Assembly (NCBI RefSeq): GCF_036075115.1
Contig: NZ_CP107958.1
Coordinates: 1,240,001-1,304,000, forward strand
Direction of reading: 5' to 3'
Origin: Streptomyces sp. NBC_00377
GTDB taxonomy: Bacteria > Actinomycetota > Actinomycetes > Streptomycetales > Streptomycetaceae
Length of the DNA stretch: 64,000 nt
The position numbers and the translations under genes were made by a program. This document shows, in pieces, positions 55,487 to 64,000 of the stretch (its first letter is position 1; every line of letters begins with the position of its first letter). The notes beneath the pieces were generated by a model. It did not search any database, was not told where the DNA came from, and saw nothing but the letters and a program-made list of their open reading frames with translations.

Positions 55487-57472
55487 ATGAGTGCCCATGA
55501 CGCCGTCCCCGTCAGCCTGGCCGAGATCGCCCGGATCGCCGGCGTCGGGCGAGCCGCCGTGAGCAACTGGCGCCGCCGCCACGACTCCTTCCCCACCCGG
55601 ATCGGGGGCACCGACGTCAGTCCGCAGTTCTCGTTGGCAGAGGTCGAGCAGTGGCTGCGGGACAACGGCAAGCTCAGGGACATCGGCGGCCGGGAACTCC
55701 TCTGGCCGCGCTTCGAGGCACTCGGCAGCCGGAACGAGTCGGGGCTCGCCATCGCCGAGGCGGCTCGCCGGATGCGTTCCCCCAAGGCGCGGATCGCCCA
55801 TCCCGAACTCTCCGCGCCAGCCCGTGCCCTGGTGGCGGAAGCGGCGAGGGTGGGACGGGACGAGGGACCGCGCGAGACCTTCGAGTTCCTGCTGCAACGA
55901 TGGCTGGAAACCCATGTCCGGCAGCTCAGTACCACGCCGCCGCAACTCGCCGCGCTGATGGCCCGGATCGCCCTCGCCGTCCGCCTCGGCCCGGCGCAGG
56001 GCGAACTGACCCTCCTCGATCCTGCGTGCGGCACCGGACACCTGGCCGCCGCGGCCGTGCAGGAACACGACAACCCTGGGCTGGAGGTACTCGCGTGCGA
56101 AAGAGACCCGGCGCTCGCCGCGTTGACGGCCGGCCGACTCGAGTTCCTCGCGGAGGACCACGACATCCGGACGCGGATCGTCACCGCCGACGCACTGCGG
56201 GACGACCCTTTCGCCGGGGCGAAGGCCGACATCGCGCTGTGCAACCCTCCCTTCAACGAACGCGACTGGGGCTACGAGGAACTCGCCACCGACCAACGCT
56301 GGACGCACGGCCTACCCCCGCGCACCGAGCCCGAACTGGCCTGGGTGCAGCATCTGCTGTCCCACCTCAAGCCTGGCGGGGCCGCCGTGATCGTCCTTCC
56401 GCCGGCCGTCGCGTCACGTAAGGCGGGCCGCCGTATCCGCGGCTCCCTGCTGCGCACCGGAGCGCTCCGCGCCGTCGTCTCCCTGCCTCCCGGCAGCGCC
56501 CAACCGCACAGCGTGTCACTCCAGTTGTGGATCCTCCGCACCGCCCCGGACGGCCCCGCGGCCGCTCCCCCGAGCCAGGACGCCCTCCTGGTGGACGCCA
56601 CCCGTTTCGCGAGGTCGGGAACGCGCGAACCCAGTCCCGACTGGGACAGCCTCGGCTCGTACGTAGTCACCGCGATGGCGACCCTCGACCATACCGGCCA
56701 GGAGCCGCCGCAGGGCGCCGTCCGTGTGCCCCTGCTCGACCTACTCGACGACGAGGTGGAGGTCACACCGGGCCGTTACACTGCGGCGGCGGCCGAGCCG
56801 TCCCGTAAGGAACTCGCCGTCGAGTGGGACGAGTTCGGGTCATTGCTCACCGATCTGGCCGATCACGCGCGGCGGCTGACCGCCCTCGACTTCGAGGCCG
56901 GGACTCCACAGACCACGACGACGGTGGGCGACCTCGTCAAAGCCGGAGCTCTGACACTGCGCGCCGGGCAGCAGCCGCCGGAGTCGGCCGCACCGGCTCG
57001 CGGGGCAGCCGTTCCGCTTCTCACCATCGCCGACCTCCTGCACCATGGCACCCCCAGCGGGACGGTCCCCGCCGGCTCGGCCCCGGCCGTCGCCGAGGAG
57101 GGCGACGTCGTGGTCACCGGAGTGGCTCGGGCCTTCAAGGCGTGGGTGCACGAGGGACCGCCCATGGCCCTCGGCCCTCAGCTGTACCTCCTGCGCGTGG
57201 ACGCGGAGAAACTGGAACCCCACTTCCTCGCCGGCTGCCTGTGCGCGCCGGCCAACGGGCGTCAGGCCGGCACCCATGCCTCCAGCTCGTCCAGGGTCGA
57301 CATCCGGCGTCTCCAGGTGCTCCAGCTTCCCTTGGAGAAGCAGACGGTCTACGCCGAGACCTTCCGTCGGCTGCGGACCTTCGAAGCGCTGCTCACCGCG
57401 GCCGCCAGTTCGGGCAAGGGGCTGGTGAGCGACATGAGTGATCGACTCGCAGCAGGCGGGCTGACTGCCTGA
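55487..57472 (+). CDS. N6-adenine DNA methylase with N-terminal HTH and specificity-like C-terminus
   Basis: The 661-residue protein begins with an excisionase-like helix-turn-helix (VSLAEIARIAGVGRAAVSNW). A type I-like M domain follows, with SAM motif LLDPACGTGHLAAAAV near residue 180 and the catalytic NPPF motif ALCNPPFNERDW near 252. The C-terminal third (PLLTIADLLHHGT onward) resembles a target-recognition domain, so it looks like an M/S fusion acting alone. GGAG lies eight bases before the ATG. No nuclease partner is next to it. It is divergent from a kinase and under copy f. Confidence 0.88.
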   Translation: MSAHDAVPVSLAEIARIAGVGRAAVSNWRRRHDSFPTRIGGTDVSPQFSLAEVEQWLRDNGKLRDIGGRELLWPRFEALGSRNESGLAIAEAARRMRSPKARIAHPELSAPARALVAEAARVGRDEGPRETFEFLLQRWLETHVRQLSTTPPQLAALMARIALAVRLGPAQGELTLLDPACGTGHLAAAAVQEHDNPGLEVLACERDPALAALTAGRLEFLAEDHDIRTRIVTADALRDDPFAGAKADIALCNPPFNERDWGYEELATDQRWTHGLPPRTEPELAWVQHLLSHLKPGGAAVIVLPPAVASRKAGRRIRGSLLRTGALRAVVSLPPGSAQPHSVSLQLWILRTAPDGPAAAPPSQDALLVDATRFARSGTREPSPDWDSLGSYVVTAMATLDHTGQEPPQGAVRVPLLDLLDDEVEVTPGRYTAAAAEPSRKELAVEWDEFGSLLTDLADHARRLTALDFEAGTPQTTTTVGDLVKAGALTLRAGQQPPESAAPARGAAVPLLTIADLLHHGTPSGTVPAGSAPAVAEEGDVVVTGVARAFKAWVHEGPPMALGPQLYLLRVDAEKLEPHFLAGCLCAPANGRQAGTHASSSSRVDIRRLQVLQLPLEKQTVYAETFRRLRTFEALLTAAASSGKGLVSDMSDRLAAGGLTA

Positions 57473-57484
57473 CCCTCCTCCGGC

Positions 57485-57512
57485 CCGGACGGGGCCCGAA
57501 CCACCCGTCCGG
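57485..57512. terminator. Bidirectional hairpin between the N6-methylase and jetD
   Basis: CCGGACGGG (57485-57493) pairs with CCCGTCCGG (57504-57512) over a 10-base loop between convergent genes. Confidence 0.7.
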
Positions 57513-57551
57513 CATCCCTGGAGCTGTCCGAGGGGCGAACGCTCCGCACCC

Positions 57552-58850
57552 TCACCCGAGATCCTCCAGCAGCAGGTCGAGCGCCGCCTCCTCGTGCAGG
57601 GCGATGCCCAGGGCGTCCATGGCAGGGGCCAGTTCCGCGTCCCACACCGCCTCGGCCGACGGGCCGGTAAGGGCGATCTGCGGGGTGCCCAGCATCTGTG
57701 CGCGGGTCGCGAGGTACTCGTAGTCGGCCGCTCGCATCCGCCACGGCTCGGCGTCGTAGCGCTGCGTGATGCGGTTGGCCAGGGCGATGCCGGGCCAGTC
57801 GAAGTCGCCGTGGTAGGCGAAGGCGCAGCCGGCCGACGCGAGAGCATCCAGGAGGGTGAGGACAACCGTCGTCGCGCTTCCCGAGGTGCAGATCATGGGC
57901 GCCGTGCGGCCGGCGTCGGCCGCGGCCTCGACCACGCGTGGGTTCTCGCAGACGTGGACTCGGGTGCCGGGCGGCATCTTCAGGGTCAGCGTGCGGAGTT
58001 CGCGCAGGGTCAGGTGGGTTTCCATGTGGTGGCCGGCGCGCTCGCGCAGTGCCGCCTCCCGCCAGGTGCCGCCGGTGGGGCGCAGGCCGTACGCAAGAAC
58101 CGTGCTGGAGACCTCGTCCGGAGTGACCGAGGCCATGCGCCATAGAGCCCGGCGGGCAGGCGCGTCGACGGGGAACTCGACACCTCGTGCCAGCGCGATG
58201 CCGCGCAGGACCAGCCGGGACAGCAGCGTGCCGTCGTCCAGGCCGTGCGCCGAGCCGGTGGCGCGGGTGGCCAGTTCGCCCCGGCCCCAGGAGGCCGGGG
58301 TGAGGCGTGGGTCCGTGCCGGGGAAGAGCGTCGCCAAGGTCTGGACGGCCTGAGTGATGACGGTGGTCGTAGTGTGCGGGTCCTGGCGGGCGAGTGTGCC
58401 GCCGCGTCGTATCTCCTCCAGCCACTGTGCCGTCCAGGGCTGAGCCGACAGCGGCGTGGCTTCCACCTCGGTCTGAGCCGTCGCCCAAAGGCGGGCCCGT
58501 TCAACCGCCGCCGCGTCGCGGACCGCCCGCCGGTCGGTCAGCGGTGGGCCCAGTTCCTCCAGCGTCGAGGCCAGGGTCCGTCCGACCGCGCTGGCCCGCA
58601 GGCGGGTGTCCAGGTCCGGCAGGCGGATCGTGGCGGTGAGGCCGGTGATCGGTCTGGCCAGGAGGAGGGACAGTGCCTCGCGCTCCTGTGCGTCCAGGTG
58701 CTCGAGTCTGATGGTTCCGGCCGGCAGGAGGCCGTTGCGTTCGAGCCGGGTGCGTGCCGCCGTCCAGAGGCGGGTGAGGCCCGGTCGGGTGAGAAACGCG
58801 AGGGCCTCGGCGTCCGGGGGATGTTCGTGGGCTCGTTCGGTTCCGGTCAT
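57552..58850 (-). CDS. jetD: Wadjet type II protein JetD (TIGR02679), Toprim-like nuclease subunit
   Basis: The 432-residue product fits the TIGR02679 family. The C-terminal part has Toprim-like motifs: VHVCENPRVVEAAADAG near residue 295 and FAYHGDFDWPGIALANRI near 345, with the acidic residues expected of the metal site. JetD is the nuclease of the SMC-like Wadjet complex, which extrudes DNA loops and cleaves circular plasmids. Its ATG overlaps the jetC stop by 4 bp (ATGA), so the longer frame is wrong. Confidence 0.9.
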   Translation of the reverse strand: MTGTERAHEHPPDAEALAFLTRPGLTRLWTAARTRLERNGLLPAGTIRLEHLDAQEREALSLLLARPITGLTATIRLPDLDTRLRASAVGRTLASTLEELGPPLTDRRAVRDAAAVERARLWATAQTEVEATPLSAQPWTAQWLEEIRRGGTLARQDPHTTTTVITQAVQTLATLFPGTDPRLTPASWGRGELATRATGSAHGLDDGTLLSRLVLRGIALARGVEFPVDAPARRALWRMASVTPDEVSSTVLAYGLRPTGGTWREAALRERAGHHMETHLTLRELRTLTLKMPPGTRVHVCENPRVVEAAADAGRTAPMICTSGSATTVVLTLLDALASAGCAFAYHGDFDWPGIALANRITQRYDAEPWRMRAADYEYLATRAQMLGTPQIALTGPSAEAVWDAELAPAMDALGIALHEEAALDLLLEDLG

Positions 58851-61800
58851 ACCGACACCAGCCTCCGCTGCCGCCCGTTCCACGTGTAGTGGAGCGTGGC
58901 CACGCCCCGCACGTGCGGGTCGCGCAGGCACTCGTAGATGTGGAGGGACGGTACGTCGGGCCAGTTTCCGATCAGTCGCTCACTGGTGAGGACGAAGTCG
59001 AGGTCCAGGTCGACCAGAATGCGGCCGAGGCGGGCGTGCGTGGGTTCGTCCACCTTGGCGAAGGCGTCGTCGAGGAGGATCAAGCGGGGTGCGTGCGGGG
59101 CGGCGTCGGCGAGGCTGGTGAAGTGCGCTGCCGCAGCGGCGAAGAGGACCAGGTAGGACAGGACCCGCTGTTCGCCCTGGCTCATGCCCGTGCGGCCGGA
59201 GAGTTTGCGGCGGCTGCCCGCTGCCGCGTCGTTCACCACCCAGGGGGTGAAGGTGAACCAGTCGCGGTAGTCCAGGGCGGTACGCAAGTGGGCCGTGTAG
59301 CCGGCGGCCGGGTCGGTGCGGCGGGCGTCCTCGATTCGGCGCTGGAGGACGTCGCGGAGTTGCTCGGACTGTTCGCGGGTGCGCAGACCGGAGGGGCTGC
59401 GCAGGAGTTCGACGGCCGCCTTCACGTCCGCTTCCACGCCGTCGGCCAGGCTCCAGTCCAGGGTGACGCCCAAGCCGTGTGATGTACGGACGGTGGCGAG
59501 GGTGGCGTTGAGGGCGGCGACCAGGGCGCTTGCGGCCAGCACCTGCGAAGACAGGTGGTCGCCCAGCTCCCCGGTCAGGAAGCGCTGGAAGACCTCGCGC
59601 TCGCGCTCCGTCAGACGGTCACGTGCCTCGGCGGCCTCGGCCGCGATGCGCTCGCCGACCGCGGCGATGTCGTGCGGGCCGTGGTCGTCGACGAGGCGGC
59701 ACAGCTTGATGCCATCGCGTTCCTCCATCGTCGCGTCGTAGCCCCCGGAGAGCTGGTCGCGCAGTTCGGTGTGGCGGTTGAGGAGGGCGGTGTCCGAGAC
59801 GTCCCGGCGTTCGGCATCCAGGCCGCGGCGCACTACGTCGACCAGCAGGCGCAGCGCTGCGATGTGCTCCCGCACATCGTGGTGGACGGGGTCCAAGGAC
59901 TTCATCGCCCCTCGGTCCGCGTCGGCATCGGCGTCCAGACCCGCTCCCCTCAGCACGCCTGGCAAGGAAAGGGCCGTACGCAGTCTCCTGCCGCAGGCCA
60001 GTACCTCGGTTTCCTGGGCGGCGAGTGTCTGGCGACGCATCCTCTCGTCCTCTTCCGCCCGTACTCGCTGGTCGTGCACGTCGGCCATGTCCCTTCGCGC
60101 GCCCGGGAGCTGACGTCCGACGGCGTCCAGGCGGCGCTTCGTCTCGGCCTCGCGGGCGAGGATCTCCTGCTCCGTGGCGCCGAGAGCCTCTTCCAGGGCC
60201 CGGACGGTGCGGCGGGCGGCTTCCAGGCGACCCAGCGGTTCGGCGTAGTCGGACTCGGCCTCCTGGCGCGCCGACTCGGCACGCTCGTAGTCCGTCCGGC
60301 CGACGCGGTGGCCGTCGGCCGCGGAAAGGACCGCGCCCACCCGCCGTCGCAGCCGCTGCGCGCCCTGCCCGAGGCGGTCCAGGGCCAGTCGGACCGTCTG
60401 GAGTGCGGCCGGGTCCGCCGGGAGGTCGTGGGCACTCGCCGTCGCCTCGGTCTCGCGCCGGGCGACGACCGCGCGGGCTCGTGCCTGTTCCGCCTCGCGG
60501 GCGGCCGTGGACGCCTGCGAGGCGAGGGTTTCGGCGGCACGCCCGGCCTCGGCCGTACGAGCCCAGGTGTCCGTCAGCCCACGTGCCGGGGGCGGGCGGC
60601 GCAGGGTGTCTGCGACCTGGTCGCGGTGCTCGGTGAGGCTCCGCAGACCGCGCCTGCGTTCCACCAACTCCCCCTCCAGGGCGTCCAGTCGACGGTCGAG
60701 TTCCGCCAACGCTCGGCGGCGTGTCTCCGCACGCACCTCCGCGCCCACGTACTCGGCGGCCTGCTTGGTGTGGCGGCCGTGGGCGATGCCGAGCCGCCAG
60801 GAACCGTCGGTGCCGATCGCGGTGTGCGGCTCCGCCACGTCTACGTCTACGGTGCCGGCATCGCTGGTGAGGATCTCGCCACCGGCCAGAGCCACCGCCC
60901 CCAGCACCCGCTCGACCTGCTCCGCCGTCACACCGCTGTCGGGCGCGGCGACCGGCCGCAGCACTTGGGCGAGCGTCGCCCCGGCCACGGGTGCGCCTGG
61001 AACAAGCAGGGTGTCCCGCGTGGCCGGGTCGAGGACGGTGCCGTCGGCGCGCACCCAGGCGTCGAGCAGGCCGCACGCCTCCAGCGCGGCTTCCAGCCCT
61101 GCCCGCTCGTCCGGTTCCACGTCGTGGGCGAAGTCCACCAGCCGGTACAGGGGCGCTCCGGTGCCGGGTGTGCGGGCAGCCGTGCGGTGGGGCGGGGGCG
61201 GGGGCTCGGGATCGGCGCGACGTTCCCATTCCTCGCGCTGGTGCCGGAGGCGGTTTTGTTCGGCCTCCAGTTCACGGACGGTCAGGGAGAGGTCGTCGCG
61301 CTGCGCGCCCAGTTCCGCCAACCACGGGTCGACGGCCGACCTGGCCGCTTCGACCACCTCCTCGGGGACCTGAGCGGGCAGAGGACCCTCTGCCGGATCA
61401 TGCGCGACCAGGGCGAGCAGGGCGTCCAAGGGCACCCCGGTGGCCTCCCGCAGCCGCTCGCTCCAGGCTCGGGCCGCGACGGCGTACGCCTCGGACTCGC
61501 GCACGGTTTCCTGTCGGCGCAGCTCAGCCCGACTGCGCGCGTGGTCCGCCTGTTCCTCCAGGCGCTCTCGGGCGGCGTCGGCCTCGGCGGCCTCGTTTCG
61601 GGCCTCGCTCGACCGGTCGATGAGGGCGCCCAGTTCGGTGACGAACCGGGTACGGTTCCTGATCACCGGCTGCGCGGCGTCGAGTCGGTCGTCCCACGCA
61701 TGCAGCGCGACCGCGCAGGTCTCTGTCTCGACCGCCAGCACGGCACTGTGCCGTACGAGGCGGAAGTCGCCCTCTGGTGCGGTCAGTTCGGCCGTGGCGG

Positions 61801-63061
61801 CGGGCGCGACGGGCGCGACGGGTGTCGCCACGGGCTCCCCCAGATGCACGGGGTCGACCCCGGACCGCTCGGCTTCCCGCACCAACTCGCCGTATGTGGT
61901 GTTCAGTTCGACGAGCTCTTCACCGAGCCGCCCGGCTTCGGCGGTGAGACGTCGTCCTGCCTCCTCCTGATTGCCGTGCGCCTGATGGACGGCCTTGAAG
62001 GCGGCGGCAGCCGCGCTGTACAGGGCGGTGACAGTGGCGCGTTTCTCCCCGAGCTCAGCCAGGCTGCGGTATCCGGCGCTGGCGTGCAGCGCCGCAAGAT
62101 CCGTCTCGGCGGCACTCGACTCGCCCTCGAGGGCCTCGATGCGGGCATCCAGTTCCTGCTCGCGCGCGCGAAGGCTCTCAGCCTTCCGTGCCGCGTCACC
62201 TGCGGACTTGCGGTACTCCATCAACTGCCCGAGTTCACCGCTCGCCTGGTCCGTGCGGCGGCGCAGCACCCCGTGCAGATAGCCGCGGTAGTCGGTCAGG
62301 AAGGTGTGCAGCGCCTGGTCGGTACGTTCGAGGCGCCCGAGGTAGGCCCTGACCGAGTCCAGGTCGTCCAGGTTGCGGGCCACCTTCTCCACGACCTCGT
62401 CGTCGAGGGCGGGCAGGGTCTCGGCGAGGACCGAGACCAGTCCGCCGGAGTCGATGCGGTCGCCGATGGTGGGACGGCGCAGCCGGTGCAGCAGGTGCAG
62501 CAGGTTGCGGTAGCGCGCTGGGTCGGTGAGGCCGAACAGGTCGCGGGCGACCCTGGCCCGGTGCTCGACGGCGCGGTCGGTGACGTTCTCGGCGCCGACG
62601 AGCGACTTGAGCTGGTCGACGGGGAGTGGCTGCCCGGCGGGGGCGAGGTCGAGTCCCTCGCCGACCCGCAGCCGCGTGGTGAAGAAGAACGGCTTCGCCG
62701 TCTTGGTCGACTGGGACGCGCGGACGGCCGCGCCGATCGTCAGGTGATGGTCGTCCCCCTCTTCGTCCGTGCGCGCGAACTCCAGCCACAGATGGCCCAG
62801 CCGGTTGGTCTGCCCGAAGCCGTCGAGCATCAGCCAGGCCAGGGTGGTGCGCCCGGTGCCCGTGGCGTCCAGTGCGCGGGCGTCGCCGTCGAGGAGGTAG
62901 GGCAGCAGCATCTCCAGAGCCTTGGACTTGCCGGCGCCGTTCTTGCCGCGCAGCAGCAGGCGTCCCTCGCCGAAGGCGAACTCCTGCTCGTCGTACTGCC
63001 AGACGTTCCGGATGCCCGCGCGGTGCAGTCTGTAGCGGTGGGGGGCCGGCGGGCGGTTCAT
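58847..63061 (-). CDS. jetC: Wadjet type II SMC-like ATPase JetC (TIGR02680)
   Basis: The 1404-residue protein has an SMC/Rad50-like layout: N-terminal Walker A LLLRGKNGAGKSKALEM near residue 37, long coiled-coil arms (~270-1100) around a central hinge-like region, then signature SGRTGMSQGEQRVLSYL near 1283 and Walker B LILLDDAFAKVD near 1330. This is the motor of Wadjet. Its ATG overlaps the jetB stop by 4 bp. Confidence 0.95.
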   Translation of the reverse strand: MNRPPAPHRYRLHRAGIRNVWQYDEQEFAFGEGRLLLRGKNGAGKSKALEMLLPYLLDGDARALDATGTGRTTLAWLMLDGFGQTNRLGHLWLEFARTDEEGDDHHLTIGAAVRASQSTKTAKPFFFTTRLRVGEGLDLAPAGQPLPVDQLKSLVGAENVTDRAVEHRARVARDLFGLTDPARYRNLLHLLHRLRRPTIGDRIDSGGLVSVLAETLPALDDEVVEKVARNLDDLDSVRAYLGRLERTDQALHTFLTDYRGYLHGVLRRRTDQASGELGQLMEYRKSAGDAARKAESLRAREQELDARIEALEGESSAAETDLAALHASAGYRSLAELGEKRATVTALYSAAAAAFKAVHQAHGNQEEAGRRLTAEAGRLGEELVELNTTYGELVREAERSGVDPVHLGEPVATPVAPVAPAATAELTAPEGDFRLVRHSAVLAVETETCAVALHAWDDRLDAAQPVIRNRTRFVTELGALIDRSSEARNEAAEADAARERLEEQADHARSRAELRRQETVRESEAYAVAARAWSERLREATGVPLDALLALVAHDPAEGPLPAQVPEEVVEAARSAVDPWLAELGAQRDDLSLTVRELEAEQNRLRHQREEWERRADPEPPPPPHRTAARTPGTGAPLYRLVDFAHDVEPDERAGLEAALEACGLLDAWVRADGTVLDPATRDTLLVPGAPVAGATLAQVLRPVAAPDSGVTAEQVERVLGAVALAGGEILTSDAGTVDVDVAEPHTAIGTDGSWRLGIAHGRHTKQAAEYVGAEVRAETRRRALAELDRRLDALEGELVERRRGLRSLTEHRDQVADTLRRPPPARGLTDTWARTAEAGRAAETLASQASTAAREAEQARARAVVARRETEATASAHDLPADPAALQTVRLALDRLGQGAQRLRRRVGAVLSAADGHRVGRTDYERAESARQEAESDYAEPLGRLEAARRTVRALEEALGATEQEILAREAETKRRLDAVGRQLPGARRDMADVHDQRVRAEEDERMRRQTLAAQETEVLACGRRLRTALSLPGVLRGAGLDADADADRGAMKSLDPVHHDVREHIAALRLLVDVVRRGLDAERRDVSDTALLNRHTELRDQLSGGYDATMEERDGIKLCRLVDDHGPHDIAAVGERIAAEAAEARDRLTEREREVFQRFLTGELGDHLSSQVLAASALVAALNATLATVRTSHGLGVTLDWSLADGVEADVKAAVELLRSPSGLRTREQSEQLRDVLQRRIEDARRTDPAAGYTAHLRTALDYRDWFTFTPWVVNDAAAGSRRKLSGRTGMSQGEQRVLSYLVLFAAAAAHFTSLADAAPHAPRLILLDDAFAKVDEPTHARLGRILVDLDLDFVLTSERLIGNWPDVPSLHIYECLRDPHVRGVATLHYTWNGRQRRLVSV

Positions 63062-64000
63062 CGGGGTGGCTCCTTGGAGGCGTCGTCCGCTGGGAACTGG
63101 TCGGTGCCGGACTTGTCTGTACGGTGCTTGACCGCCACCGTGGTGGCGTACCGGGCGGCTGTGGCGAGCAGGATCCAGCCGCCGTCTGTACTGCCCTGGC
63201 CGCGCGACTGGGAGACATCGGTGACGGAGCGGCCGTCGGCCACCGTCTGCTCGTATCCCTCGGGCAGGCCGTGGCCTTCCGCGCGCACGGGCCCGGCCGG
63301 GGCAATCAGACGCATCCGGACAAGGAGGTCGAGTACGGCCGCGAGGAATCCGTCCCGGTCCTCCAGGTGGCCGCGCTGCCAGTTGCTGCGCCTGCCGTAC
63401 TCCTCGATCAGTTCGTCGAGCAGCTCGGGCAGCAGCCCGTCCGGGACGGGTACGCCGATGACCAGGCGTCCGCCGACTGCCGGATGGCCGGGGTCTTCGG
63501 GACGCAGCCGGTCGACCAGCCGCTCCATGAGGAGCAGCGCGGCTTGTGCCACCGTCCCGGTGCCCGGCAGGTGCAGGTCGGTGAGTTCGTCCTCGGTGTC
63601 GACCAGGGCGATGCCCTCGGCGCGGATCTCGGCCTCCAGGCCGAGCAGTTCGGAGAACGCCTGCGCCTCACGCCGCTGCCGGGTACGCAGCCATTCGCGC
63701 TCGGTGTCCGTGAGGTCGTCGAGGTGGACGACGGGGGTTTCGACGAGACGCCTGCGGACGTACGTACGCGGCCCTCCGAAACCGGGGTCGGCGGCCCGGC
63801 GCACGAGGTCCGCGCCGTCGCGGCTCTGGGCGAGCGGGCCAGCGACGACGACACGCGCGATCTCGCGGTCCACGGTCAGCAGCGCCTCACCGGCCCGTTC
63901 CTCGGCGACGGCCGCGACATGGCCCTCTGTCTCCGCCAGAACGCCCCAGTCGACGAGTTGCCGCAGCGCGGCTGCGAGGGTCCGTCGCTCGGCCTGCCGT
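63058..64000 (-). CDS. jetB: Wadjet type II protein JetB (TIGR02678), truncated by window edge
   Basis: The frame stays open from 63058 to the end of the window and continues past the GTG at 63873 with family-like sequence (LRQLVDWGVLAETEGHVAAV, then LLTVDREIARVVVAGPL). Stretches RRAADPGFGGPRTYVRRRLVETPV and DDLTDTEREWLRTRQRRE fit TIGR02678, a kleisin-associated winged-helix subunit. At least 313 residues are visible; the N-terminus and jetA (TIGR02677) should lie beyond the right edge. Confidence 0.9.
   Translation of the reverse strand, partial: RQAERRTLAAALRQLVDWGVLAETEGHVAAVAEERAGEALLTVDREIARVVVAGPLAQSRDGADLVRRAADPGFGGPRTYVRRRLVETPVVHLDDLTDTEREWLRTRQRREAQAFSELLGLEAEIRAEGIALVDTEDELTDLHLPGTGTVAQAALLLMERLVDRLRPEDPGHPAVGGRLVIGVPVPDGLLPELLDELIEEYGRRSNWQRGHLEDRDGFLAAVLDLLVRMRLIAPAGPVRAEGHGLPEGYEQTVADGRSVTDVSQSRGQGSTDGGWILLATAARYATTVAVKHRTDKSGTDQFPADDASKEPPR

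Overview
The window looks like a chromosome segment of Streptomyces or a close relative. The evidence is very high GC throughout, dense GTG/ATG starts with purine-rich ribosome binding sites, and typical streptomycete families (Rpf/LysM hydrolase, WS/DGAT acyltransferase, DUF5753 regulator with a DUF397 partner, MerR regulators). It has two parts: about 12 kb of ordinary housekeeping genes, then about 52 kb that reads as a defence island.

Housekeeping part, 1-12.1 kb. It holds an SDR oxidoreductase, a wax ester synthase/diacylglycerol acyltransferase, a glgA-glgC pair for ADP-glucose-based glucan synthesis, a FhuF-type siderophore-iron reductase, a DMT-type transporter, a secreted transglycosylase/LysM/M23 wall hydrolase, 6-phosphogluconate dehydrogenase (gnd), a proline-rich small protein, a small GNAT protein and aspartate decarboxylase (panD).

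Defence part, 12.2-64 kb. Directly after panD lie a Ski2-like helicase with an N-terminal zinc cluster, a STAND-like TPR NTPase and a small membrane-anchored protein. They are followed by drmC, drmB and drmA (DISARM core, joined by 4-bp overlaps). Divergent from drmA is a UvrD-type helicase with a RelE-like N-terminus. Next comes a 2050-residue protein joining an SF1 helicase, a PD-(D/E)XK-like nuclease and a C-terminal GreA/GreB domain. A mixed block follows: a ParB-like protein, an EcsC/TerB protein, a MerR-sliding-clamp fusion with a textbook MerR promoter, a lipoprotein, a CoiA-like nuclease, an HNH nuclease, and an anti-sigma-type ATPase beside a DUF5753/DUF397 pair. Then come drmMI and drmD, the class 1 DISARM methylase and SNF2 helicase, on the same strand as drmABC but about 20 kb away. 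Two Ser/Thr kinases and a divergent N6-adenine methylase follow, and the window ends in a type II Wadjet operon (jetB partial, jetC, jetD).

The most notable signal is a shared cis element. Six intergenic copies of an imperfect 15-bp inverted repeat, close to GTGAACTGAGTCAAC, lie upstream of drmA/UvrD, the helicase-nuclease/ParB-like pair (two copies), the CoiA-like gene, drmD, and the kinase/N6-methylase pair. At several sites the repeat overlaps a plausible -35 element. This suggests one regulator controls separate defence modules together, so the split DISARM genes, the helicase-nuclease-Gre fusion, the CoiA-like nuclease and the kinase/methylase pair may work as one regulon. Motif, promoter and domain readings were made by eye; no database search was run.
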